Assembly: GCA_964458015.1 (NCBI GenBank)
Contig: CAYWGR010000136.1
Location: 1-15,863, forward strand
From: CAYWGR01 sp964458015
GTDB lineage: Bacteria; Planctomycetota; Planctomycetia; Pirellulales; Thermoguttaceae
Reading direction: 5' to 3'
DNA: 15,863 bases
The notes beneath the pieces were generated by a model. It had not been told where the DNA came from and did not search any database. It saw nothing but the letters and a program-made list of their open reading frames with translations. How positions within the stretch are numbered: the stretch's first letter is position 1; the number at the start of each line of letters is the position of its first letter. Shown piece after piece: positions 6,795 through 13,095 of this stretch. A program made the position numbers and the translations under genes.

Positions 6795-7672
6795 TCTCCG
6801 CCCAGCATCTTTCCGGCATGATAGCTCGAACGGACGAACGGGCCGCTGGCAACGTGCGTGAAGCCGATACGCCGGGCCAGTTGGCCGAGTTCGTCGAATT
6901 CCTCGGGTGAAAGATATCGGACGACCGGCATTTGATGGAGCGACGGCCGCAGGTATTGGCCCAAAGTCAACATGCTGCAACCGGCCTCATGCAGATCGGC
7001 CAGAGCATCGAGCAATTCTTCCGTCGTTTCACCTAGCCCCAGCATCAAGCCGGTCTTTAGGGCGATCGTTGGGTTGGCCGCCTTGATGCGGCGGAACATG
7101 GCCAAGGTCCAGGGATAACTCGTTCGCTTGTCGCGCACGACGTGGAATAATCGCGGGACCGTTTCGGTGTTGTGGTTGTAGACGTCCGGCGCGGCCTCGA
7201 TGAGTCGGTCCACGGCGGCGGTATTGCCGGCGAAATCGGAAGGCAGCACCTCGATCGTGGCGTCGGCAATTTCACGCACGGCTTTGACGGTTTGGCAAAA
7301 ATGCTCGGCGCCGCCATCGGGCAAGTCGTCGCGGGTGACGCAGGTGATAACGACATGCTTGAGGCCCAGGGTTTTCGCGGCGTCGGCCAGGCGTCGCGGT
7401 TCGTCCGGGTCGGGAGGCAGGGGGTGCCCTTTCGGCACGCTGCAAAACCGGCAGCTTCGCGTGCAGATATTGCCGAGGATCATGAACGTGGCCGTCTTCT
7501 GCGAGTAGCATTCCATGCGGTTAGGGCATTTTGCATGGTCGCAGACGGTCTGGAGGCCCAACTGCCCGATCAGCTTTGCGGTGAAATGGTTGGCGTTGCC
7601 TTTCGGCACGTTCCGCTTCAGCCATCGCGGGAGGGAATGGGGATCAGGGTTTTGAGGTTGATGGGGCGACAT
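6788..7672 (-). CDS. lipA: Lipoyl synthase (radical SAM)
   Basis: Lipoyl synthase inserts two sulfurs into protein-bound octanoyl groups to make the lipoyl cofactor of 2-oxoacid dehydrogenases and the glycine cleavage system. The 294-residue length is normal. The auxiliary iron-sulfur cluster motif C-x4-C-x5-C is at C44, C49 and C55 (CDHAKCPNRMEC), and the radical SAM CxxxCxxC at C70, C74 and C77 (CTRSCRFC). The conserved RSSY, whose serine ligates the auxiliary cluster, is at 281-284. Other family landmarks are FMILGNICTR, VTRDDLPDGGA, NHNTETVPRL and KTGLMLGLGE. Start ATG 7672 gives a typical N-terminus (RLPRWLKR-like segment at 14-20), with no clear Shine-Dalgarno. The stop overlaps the small lipoyl-domain gene by 7 nt. 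No lipB, lplA or dehydrogenase subunit lies in the window, so how octanoylated substrate is made cannot be seen here. Confidence 0.97.
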   Translation of the reverse strand: MSPHQPQNPDPHSLPRWLKRNVPKGNANHFTAKLIGQLGLQTVCDHAKCPNRMECYSQKTATFMILGNICTRSCRFCSVPKGHPLPPDPDEPRRLADAAKTLGLKHVVITCVTRDDLPDGGAEHFCQTVKAVREIADATIEVLPSDFAGNTAAVDRLIEAAPDVYNHNTETVPRLFHVVRDKRTSYPWTLAMFRRIKAANPTIALKTGLMLGLGETTEELLDALADLHEAGCSMLTLGQYLRPSLHQMPVVRYLSPEEFDELGQLARRIGFTHVASGPFVRSSYHAGKMLGGEC

Positions 7673-7733
7673 GTTCAGCAGACGGCGAAGGTTTTACCTT
7701 CAGGAAAACAGGAGATGTTCCAATGAATCCGGC

Positions 7734-8276
7734 TTATGCAAAGACCTTTGCGACCGGCATGGAAAAGCCCGGCAACACATCACCGCCGAGAAGCGTATCG
7801 GTTTCCGTCAAAATGACAACGTCTTTTCGGGCGGCGTGGACGGCGATGATTCGGTTTTCGGGATCGACAACCCAAACCATGGAACAGCCTGCTTGAAGCC
7901 ATCCATGCACTTTGGCGGTTACTTCGCCAGCGCGATCGCTGGGCGAAACGACTTCGACGGCGATGTCGGGAGCACCTTGGAAAAAGCCTTTTACGCCACA
8001 GGAAGGAATACGCTCGGCCCGGACAAAGGCCACGTCGGGCGCACGAACCGTGTCGGGTTGATGGGCAAGCTGGAAACCGGCTTCGGCGGTAGTTACGACG
8101 CCCAATTCTCGCGGCGCTACATGGTTTTCCAGGGCGGTTACGATTCTCGATGCGAAACGTCCGTGATCGAATCCGGCGGGCGACATCATGACAACGGTTC
8201 CCCCGATCAACTCGCAATGGTGCAAGTCGGCCGCTAGCAACTGCTCGGCTGTTGTTATTTGTTCCATGACAGACAT
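7734..8276 (-). CDS. Uma2 family (DUF820) putative restriction-endonuclease-fold protein
   Basis: The 180-residue protein has the Uma2/DUF820 pattern: ITTAEQLLA at the N-terminus, ELIGGTVVMMSP (22-33), GRFASRIVTAL, TVRAPDVAFV (77-86), PDIAVEVVSPSD (103-114), KVHGWLQAG and VWVVDPENR (134-142). D81 and E108 lie where the PD-(D/E)xK-type nuclease fold places metal-binding acids, and K122 is a candidate for the displaced lysine. Uma2 proteins are abundant in Planctomycetes and Cyanobacteria, often in many copies per genome, and their cellular function is not established. Start ATG 8276 is preceded by AGGA about 10 nt upstream. It sits 61 nt before lipA on the same strand; whether they share a transcript is unclear. 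No partner toxin, methylase or helicase is adjacent, so a defence role is not supported by context. Confidence 0.9.
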   Translation of the reverse strand: MSVMEQITTAEQLLAADLHHCELIGGTVVMMSPAGFDHGRFASRIVTALENHVAPRELGVVTTAEAGFQLAHQPDTVRAPDVAFVRAERIPSCGVKGFFQGAPDIAVEVVSPSDRAGEVTAKVHGWLQAGCSMVWVVDPENRIIAVHAARKDVVILTETDTLLGGDVLPGFSMPVAKVFA

Positions 8277-8364
8277 AACAACATCCTATCCCAAAGGCGG
8301 GGGCGCGGCAACAAGCAATTTATGGATACCGACATAGCCGATGTTCCGGATTCAATCGCAAACA

Positions 8365-8379
8365 CGGCTGTTTTAGCCG
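8365..8379 (-). terminator. Weak hairpin downstream of infA
   Basis: CGGCT (8365-8369) and AGCCG (8375-8379) form a 5-bp stem with a 5-nt loop, 78 nt past the infA stop in its reading direction. There is no proper T tract, so it is only a candidate terminator. The rest of the 180-nt gap 8277-8456 holds nothing I can assign. Confidence 0.25.
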
Positions 8380-8456
8380 AGTTTGCCTGCCCGATTGGCC
8401 GCGGAACGGTTCGTTAGCAATGTAGTAGGATGCAATCAGGCCCAACGCACCCGGGT

Positions 8457-8678
8457 TTAGCGTTCGCGGAAGGTGATACGGCCTTTGGTCAGGTCGTAGG
8501 GCGAGAGCTCGACGCGCACGCGGTCGCCGGGCACGATGCGGATGAAATGCTTGCGCATTTTACCGGCTACGTGGGCGATAACCGTATGCCCGCTCTCTAG
8601 TTGCACCCGAAACCGCGTATTGGCTAACGCCTCGGTTACGGAGCCTTCAACCTCGATTGCTTCTTCCTTTTTGGTCAT
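8457..8678 (-). CDS. infA: Translation initiation factor IF-1
   Basis: IF-1 binds the ribosomal A site of the 30S subunit during initiation, helping IF-2 and IF-3 select the initiator tRNA. The 73-residue product is a single S1-like OB fold of the usual length (about 72). Recognisable stretches are KEEAIEVEGSVTEAL (4-18), FRVQLESGHTVIAHVAGKMR (23-42), IRIVPGDRVRVELSPYDL (46-63) and KGRITFR (65-71). I chose ATG 8678 (MTKKEEA) over a GTG at 8690, because the ATG gives the standard IF-1 N-terminus; the Shine-Dalgarno before it is weak (GAGTGG). The gene stands alone here rather than in a ribosomal-protein cluster, and faces away from the permease. A possible -10 box lies 46 nt upstream. Confidence 0.97.
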   Translation of the reverse strand: MTKKEEAIEVEGSVTEALANTRFRVQLESGHTVIAHVAGKMRKHFIRIVPGDRVRVELSPYDLTKGRITFRER

Positions 8679-8723
8679 GAAACCACTCACAGGTGGGGTG
8701 TGCGTTCAATTGCGTCGAATCAC

Positions 8724-8729
8724 ATTATC
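8724..8729 (-). promoter_or_regulatory. infA: Candidate -10 box for infA
   Basis: Read on the minus strand this is GATAAT, five of six bases of the TATAAT consensus, 45 nt before the infA start. The best -35-like hexamer upstream is poor (TAGACG at a long, 19-nt spacing), so the call is tentative. Confidence 0.25.
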
Positions 8730-8866
8730 CTATCATTTTACTAGGAACCGTCTAGTCGTGGCAGAGATTAGGGACGTGGAAGCAGTGAAAGTAGCATGAA
8801 AATAGACGTTTTTTCCTGGGAAATCGCAGTTCTTCCCCTCTTGTCGCGTGGCCTTTGCCCATTGGA

Positions 8867-10249
8867 ATGATGCAACAACCAAAATTATCACAAAAGAATC
8901 CGTCGGCGGCCCCTCGCCGGGAGCTGACGCTTTTCGACTCGACTTGCATAATCGTCGGGATCATTATTGCGGCGGGGATCTATCGCAGCAGCCCTGTGAT
9001 TGCGCAGTTGGTTCCGAATACGACGTGGTTGATCGGGCTATGGCTATTGGGCGGCGTGCTTTCGTTGGTCGGGGCGCTTTGCTACACCGAATTGGGCACG
9101 GCGTTTCCGAAAGAGGGCGGCGATTATGTGTATCTGACGCATGCGTTCGGCCGTCGGGTCGGATTTCTGTTTGCGTGGTGCCAGCTTTGGATCGTGCGGC
9201 CGGGCTCGATCGGCGCGATGGCTTATACGTTTGCCGATTATGCCAATCAGATTTGGCCGCAAGCCGAGGGTGATGTGGCAATGTGGGTGTTGGTGGGCTA
9301 TGCAACGGCTTCCATTCTTGTGTTGACGGGCATCAACATTCTCGGAGTGAAGGAAGGAAAGTGGACACAGAATACCCTAACGATGGCTAAGCTGCTTGGT
9401 TTAGCGGCTGTCGTTGTGGTGGGCTTTGCCTGTGCTTCGCCAACGCCGACGCCGACGGTGACAACGATTGCTCCTGTTGCATTCAATCTCGACAACATCG
9501 GGATGGCAATGGTGTTCGTGCTGTTTGCCTATGGCGGTTGGAATGAGATGGCATTTGTCGGGGCGGAAGTGAAAGACCCGAAAAAGAACATTCTTCGGGC
9601 ACTTTTGATCGGCACGTTGGCCGTTACGGTAATTTATGTTGTTGTGAATTTTGCGTTTCTGAATGCTTTGGGTTTCGAGGGTACCAGAAATGCGACGGCG
9701 GCAGCCGATGTTTTAGGGTTGGCTTTCGGACGCTGGGCGGGGGCGGTCATCAGCGTGTTGATTTGCATTTCGGCGTTGGGAGCGATCAACGGGCAGATTT
9801 TTACCGGCGCTCGAATTTACTATGCGATGGGCAGCGAGCATCGGCTATATGCTTGGCTCGGGCGCTGGGATGCGAAACGCGGCACGCCGGTTTACTCGCT
9901 GGTCATTCAAGGCGCGATCACATTGGCCTTGGCGGTTTGGTTTGGAATGAGCCGTGGCGGGTTCGAGAGCATGGTGAAGTTCACCACGCCGGGTTTTTGG
10001 TTCTTTCTGATGTTGGTGGGCGTATCGGTGTATGTGCTGCGTCGGCGCGAACCAGATTTGGAGCGGCCTTATCGCGTGCCGGGCTATCCGGTAACGCCGT
10101 TTGTTTTCTGTTGCTCGTGCGGTTTCATGGTCTATTCGAGCATGGCGTATGCCATCCATAACGGCAGTTGGGAGGCGATTTGGTCGATTGCCATTCTGTT
10201 GGCGGGCGTGGTTGTGTGTTTTTTTGAGCGGGAAAACCACGCCGGGTAG
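8867..10249 (+). CDS. APC superfamily amino-acid permease
   Basis: This about 460-residue inner-membrane protein has roughly twelve hydrophobic segments and the amino acid/polyamine/organocation permease layout. The first helix carries an unwound-helix glycine motif in variant form (IIVGIIIAAGIYRSSP, where the family usually has a GxIIGxGIF-like sequence). Helix 2 and the loop give LGGVLSLVGALCYTELGTAFPKEGGDYVY, cut here as LCYTELGTAFPKEGGDYVY, the typical YAELGxxxPxxGGxYxY signature. LVFLFAYGGW-like FVLFAYGGWNEMAFVGAEV marks helix 6, and EPDLERPYRVPGYP is the characteristic loop before the last two helices. Substrate is probably an amino acid but cannot be specified. ATG 8867 or 8870 is likelier than TTG 8855; none has a good Shine-Dalgarno. 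It is divergent from infA and separated from rsfS by hairpins, so probably monocistronic. Confidence 0.9.
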   Translation: MMQQPKLSQKNPSAAPRRELTLFDSTCIIVGIIIAAGIYRSSPVIAQLVPNTTWLIGLWLLGGVLSLVGALCYTELGTAFPKEGGDYVYLTHAFGRRVGFLFAWCQLWIVRPGSIGAMAYTFADYANQIWPQAEGDVAMWVLVGYATASILVLTGINILGVKEGKWTQNTLTMAKLLGLAAVVVVGFACASPTPTPTVTTIAPVAFNLDNIGMAMVFVLFAYGGWNEMAFVGAEVKDPKKNILRALLIGTLAVTVIYVVVNFAFLNALGFEGTRNATAAADVLGLAFGRWAGAVISVLICISALGAINGQIFTGARIYYAMGSEHRLYAWLGRWDAKRGTPVYSLVIQGAITLALAVWFGMSRGGFESMVKFTTPGFWFFLMLVGVSVYVLRRREPDLERPYRVPGYPVTPFVFCCSCGFMVYSSMAYAIHNGSWEAIWSIAILLAGVVVCFFERENHAG

Positions 10250-10258
10250 GACTGCAAC

Positions 10259-10282
10259 GGTTCGCACGGTGCCCGTCGAACC
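10259..10282 (+). terminator. Bulged hairpin after the permease gene
   Basis: GGTTCG plus ACGG (10259-10264, 10266-10269) pair with CCGT plus CGAACC (10273-10282), giving a 10-bp stem with one bulged C at 10265 and a TGC loop. It begins 10 nt past the permease stop, a typical terminator place, but there is no T tract after it. Confidence 0.45.
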
Positions 10283-10302
10283 ACCCGGGAGGACTTGTTT
10301 AC

Positions 10303-10316
10303 GCGGGCAAGCCCGC
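10303..10316. repeat. Short GC-rich palindrome followed by GCTAAACG
   Basis: GCGGGC-AA-GCCCGC forms a compact hairpin and is followed by TCGCTAAACG. The hairpin after argS (12735-12753) is also followed directly by GCTAAACG. The shared tail suggests both belong to one intergenic repeat class, though two copies are weak evidence. Confidence 0.4.
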
Positions 10317-10427
10317 TCGCTAAACGTTCTCAACGAAGATTGCCGGACATTCGGGACGAGCTAATCGTCATAAAAGGTTGCCGTACTCCGGCAAATTTCG
10401 CCCCTCGCCATGCCCCCGAATGTTGGG

Positions 10428-10433
10428 TATAAT
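10428..10433 (+). promoter_or_regulatory. Candidate -10 box for rsfS-argS
   Basis: A perfect TATAAT lies 44 nt before the rsfS start in a gene-free stretch. No convincing -35 hexamer is found 16-18 nt upstream. Transcription from here would give a leader of roughly 35-40 nt. Confidence 0.35.
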
Positions 10434-10477
10434 GGAAGTTTTCGAGTTACCGAGTCTGTTTTCGAGGTCGATGGCGA

Positions 10478-10876
10478 ATGAATCAAGGTAAGGCTCTCTC
10501 TAAGACATCCCAACCGCGGAATACCGACGCGGCATTGGAGCGCGCTCTGTTGGCGGCTCAAACCGCGGAAGACAACCGCGGGACGGATATCGTTATCCTC
10601 GACATGCGCGAATTGACTTCGGTGTTCGATTTCTTCGTGATTGCCAGCGGCACGAGCCGGCGTCAGCTTCATGCGATGAGCGAAGAAATCGACCACGCCT
10701 TGGAAGACAAGATGGGCGATCACCGCTTGGGCATTGAAGGCTATGAAGAAAGCCGATGGATTCTGTTGGACTACGGCGACGTGGTGGTCCATCTGTTCGA
10801 GCCCGAGATGCGGGCCTATTATGCGTTGGAAGACCTGTGGGGACACGCCAAACGGATTACGCGAAAGCCACGATGA
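10478..10876 (+). CDS. rsfS: Ribosomal silencing factor RsfS
   Basis: RsfS (Iojap/DUF143 family) binds ribosomal protein uL14 on the 50S subunit and blocks joining to the 30S, lowering translation when nutrients are scarce. The 132-residue product has the complete domain: GTDIVILDMRELTSVFDFFV (35-54), ASGTSRRQLHAMSEEI (56-71), GIEGYEESRWILLDYGDVVV (85-104), HLFEPEMRAYYALEDLW (105-121). The first 20 residues are a less conserved extension. ATG 10478 is supported by GAGGT about 9 nt upstream; another ATG at 10471 opens only a six-codon frame that overlaps the start. The stop overlaps argS by ATGA, so the two translation genes are probably co-translated. The usual bacterial partner nadD is not adjacent. 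Confidence 0.96.
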   Translation: MNQGKALSKTSQPRNTDAALERALLAAQTAEDNRGTDIVILDMRELTSVFDFFVIASGTSRRQLHAMSEEIDHALEDKMGDHRLGIEGYEESRWILLDYGDVVVHLFEPEMRAYYALEDLWGHAKRITRKPR

Positions 10877-12675
10877 GCATTCTGACCCTTCTGAAAGAAC
10901 GGTTCCGGACCGCGCTGGCCGGATTGGTAGACGATCCCACTGAACTGCTGGAGCAGATCCGGCGGAGTCAAGACGCGAAGTTCGGCGACTATCAGGCCAA
11001 CATGGCGATGTCGTTGGGCAAGCAATTGCGTCGCCCGCCGCGCGACGTGGCCGCTGATATTGTTGCCCGATTGGATTTGGCCGATCTATGCGAGACGCCC
11101 GAGATCGCCGGGCCGGGCTTTATCAATTTACGATTGAAAAGCGATTGGCTGGTCGAACGGCTTGCGACGGCCATCGGTGACGATCGGCTTGGCATCGAGC
11201 CGGCGCGGAATGCGCGCACGTATATTGTTGATTATTCCGCGCCGAATGTGGCGAAGCCGATGCATGTGGGGCATATTCGTTCGACGGTGATCGGCGATGC
11301 GTTGTGTCGTGTGTTGCGGTTTCTGGGGCATTCGGCCATCAGCGATAACCACATCGGCGACTGGGGCACCCAGTTCGGCATGATCCTTTACGGCTACAAG
11401 CATTTTCTCGACAAGGACGCCTACGGGCGGAATCCCGTCGAGGAGCTTGCGCGGCAGTATCGGCTGGTGCGCCAGTTGATGGATTATCAAACGCCGAAGG
11501 AGGAACCGTCGGCCGACAAGGAATACGCGAAACTTGCCCAGCTTTCGGCCGAAAATCCGGATATCGGCGCGGCGGTATTGGCGGAAACGGCCAAGTTGCA
11601 CGCGGGCGATGCCGAAAATCGTCGGCTTTGGAAAGAGTTTCTGCCGTTTTGCAAAGACGAGATCAATCGGATGTACGGCCGGCTCGGCGTGACATTCGAC
11701 CATGCGTTGGGCGAAAGTTTTTACGAAGATCGCTTGGCCGGCATCGTCGATGAATTGCTCGAACGCGGGATCGCCCGGGTAAGCGACGGGGCGGTGTGTA
11801 TTTTTTTGGACGGCCAAAAAACACCGATGTTGGTCCGTAAGAAGGACGGTGCGTTTCTGTACGGCACTACCGACCTGGCCACGATCCGCTACCGGATGGA
11901 GACTTGGCGGCCCGACGCGATTCTCTATGTGGTCGATCATCGTCAGTCGCTGCATTTCCAGCAGCTCTTCGCGGCGGCCAAGTTGCTGGGCTACGACAAC
12001 ATCGAATTGCAGCACGTCAGTTTCGGCACGGTGTTGGGCGACGACGGCCGGCCCTTCAAAACGCGCTCCGGCGATACGGTCGGGCTGGAAAGCCTGCTGG
12101 ACGAGGCCGTGCGGCGCGCGTTGGAAATCGTTGCATCGAACGACGATGCGAAACCCAACGGGGCAGAGCTTGCGCCCGAGGAACGACAGCGTGTGGCTGA
12201 AAGCGTAGGCATTGCGGCGCTGAAATATGCCGATCTTTCGCAAAATCGCACGAGCGACTATGTGTTCAGCTACGACAAGATGCTGGCCATGAACGGCAAC
12301 ACGGCTACCTACATGCAATATGCGTATGCCAGGGTGCGAAGTATTTTCGCCAGGGGCGGCGTCGATGCCGACGGTTTACGAGTTTCGGGGGCGACGATCT
12401 CGCTGGACTCGCCGGCCGAGCGGGCGCTGGCTCTCGAATTGCTGCGCTTTTCAGAATCGCTCGACATGACGGTGGCCGATTACCGCCCCAACCAGCTTAC
12501 GGCCTATCTCTACGATCTGGCCAACCGGTATTCGACCTTTTTCGAGCAGTGCCATGTATTGCGAGCGGAAAGCGAAGTGTTGCGTCAAAGCCGGCTGCTG
12601 CTTTGCGACCTGACGGCCCGAACGATTCAGAAGGGGCTGGAGTTGTTGGGCATCAATGTGGTGGAGCGGATGTAG
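10873..12675 (+). CDS. argS: Arginyl-tRNA synthetase
   Basis: The class Ia synthetase charges tRNA-Arg with arginine in the cytoplasm. The 600-residue length is normal for a bacterial ArgRS. The N-terminal Add-1 tRNA-recognition domain shows FGDYQANMAMSLGK (37-50). The catalytic domain has the HIGH signature as HVGH (131-134) within SAPNVAKPMHVGHIRST, then DWGTQFGMI (163-171). The KMSKS region is the degenerate type found in many ArgRS, PFKTRSG (394-400). The C-terminal anticodon-binding DALR domain contains NTATYMQYAYARVRSIF and ends in ELLGINVVERM. I chose ATG 10873, which overlaps the rsfS stop (ATGA), over an upstream in-frame start at 10756 that would translate rsfS DNA in another phase. 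Nothing looks truncated. Confidence 0.98.
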   Translation: MSILTLLKERFRTALAGLVDDPTELLEQIRRSQDAKFGDYQANMAMSLGKQLRRPPRDVAADIVARLDLADLCETPEIAGPGFINLRLKSDWLVERLATAIGDDRLGIEPARNARTYIVDYSAPNVAKPMHVGHIRSTVIGDALCRVLRFLGHSAISDNHIGDWGTQFGMILYGYKHFLDKDAYGRNPVEELARQYRLVRQLMDYQTPKEEPSADKEYAKLAQLSAENPDIGAAVLAETAKLHAGDAENRRLWKEFLPFCKDEINRMYGRLGVTFDHALGESFYEDRLAGIVDELLERGIARVSDGAVCIFLDGQKTPMLVRKKDGAFLYGTTDLATIRYRMETWRPDAILYVVDHRQSLHFQQLFAAAKLLGYDNIELQHVSFGTVLGDDGRPFKTRSGDTVGLESLLDEAVRRALEIVASNDDAKPNGAELAPEERQRVAESVGIAALKYADLSQNRTSDYVFSYDKMLAMNGNTATYMQYAYARVRSIFARGGVDADGLRVSGATISLDSPAERALALELLRFSESLDMTVADYRPNQLTAYLYDLANRYSTFFEQCHVLRAESEVLRQSRLLLCDLTARTIQKGLELLGINVVERM

Positions 12676-12734
12676 ACGACCGTTGCATATGGTGCGCGTG
12701 GGCATGGCACGCCATGACGTTGGCTTGACAGGAG

Positions 12735-12753
12735 GGCCGACGTTCCGTCGGCC
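12735..12753 (+). terminator. GC-rich hairpin after argS
   Basis: GGCCGACG (12735-12742) pairs perfectly with CGTCGGCC (12746-12753) around a TTC loop, 60 nt past the argS stop. It is followed by GCTAAACGGTTGTG rather than a T tract. It may stop the rsfS-argS transcript or simply be a dispersed hairpin repeat; a smaller hairpin (12703-12716) lies just before it. Confidence 0.45.
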
Positions 12754-12825
12754 GCTAAACGGTTGTGAATTTACGGTCTGCGAACAAGCCACCGAAATCC
12801 GTTACTGCACTCTGGAAAGCAAAAT

Positions 12826-12859
12826 GGCGGGCCATCGCTAAAGCTTGACCCGCCCTACG
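12826..12859. repeat. REP-like hairpin unit, copy A
   Basis: GGCGGGCC (12826-12833) and GACCCGCC (12847-12854) are inverted arms, followed by CTACG. Apart from one inserted base and loop changes it matches the unit at 15820-15852 in the same orientation, sharing the 17-base block GCTTGACCCGCCCTACG. Confidence 0.8.
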
Positions 12860-12888
12860 GCTTTCGCATATTTAACAATTGATCAGTT

Positions 12889-12986
12889 CTGCGTGGAAGG
12901 CCGAGATAGTTGGAAATTCATGGTGGGGCTCGTTTCACTCGACCCACCCTACATTGAAAACGGATTGGCCCTGCGTGGAAGGCCGA
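12889..12986. repeat. 16-nt direct repeat flanking a REP-like unit
   Basis: CTGCGTGGAAGGCCGA occurs at 12889-12904 and again at 12971-12986, 82 nt apart. Each copy lies a short distance after a REP-like unit, so the region may be two diverged copies of one composite repeat (hairpin unit, spacer, 16-mer). Confidence 0.75.
12922..12952. repeat. REP-like hairpin unit, diverged copy B
   Basis: GGTGGGGC (12922-12929) and GACCCACC (12941-12948), followed by CTAC, line up with copy A. The third stem pair changes from C-G to T-A through substitutions on both sides, so pairing is kept. Confidence 0.65.
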
Positions 12987-13095
12987 AAGAGTTGCATTTT
13001 GTTTGTCCCCGGTGCAAAATATAGATCCTGCCTGAATTTCACACCATAGGGGCACATCGTCCTGCATGATCCACGGCAATAGGATTGGATACTTT

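Larger units (their letters stand above)
12676..13095. other. Gene-free stretch of 420 nt with hairpins and repeats
   Basis: No protein-coding frame here resembles a known family on either strand and no tRNA-like fold was found. It holds a CATGGC-AC-GCCATG hairpin (12703-12716), the GC-rich hairpin at 12735-12753, two REP-like units (12826-12859 and 12922-12952), a 16-nt direct repeat, and presumably the promoter of the glycoside hydrolase gene, for which I could not find a well-spaced pair of boxes. Confidence 0.6.

Noticed and set aside
6795..6980. N-terminal extension of the small lipoyl-domain protein
   Set aside because: The extension is lipA read in another phase; the lipoyl fold begins exactly at ATG 6794.
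10340..10394. Mutually exclusive pairings (TTGCCGGA with TCCGGCAA, or TTGCCG with CGGCAA) resembling a riboswitch or attenuator
   Set aside because: They lie upstream of the only -10 candidate for rsfS and show no known ligand-binding core; short complementary words of this size are expected by chance.
11128..12318. 396-codon minus-strand open frame opposite argS
   Set aside because: The plus strand carries complete ArgRS motifs; the antisense product has no family pattern.
12970..13095. Promoter for the glycoside hydrolase gene (TTGCAT with TATAGA)
   Set aside because: The spacing of 22 nt is too long and the -10 match is weak, so no promoter was called.
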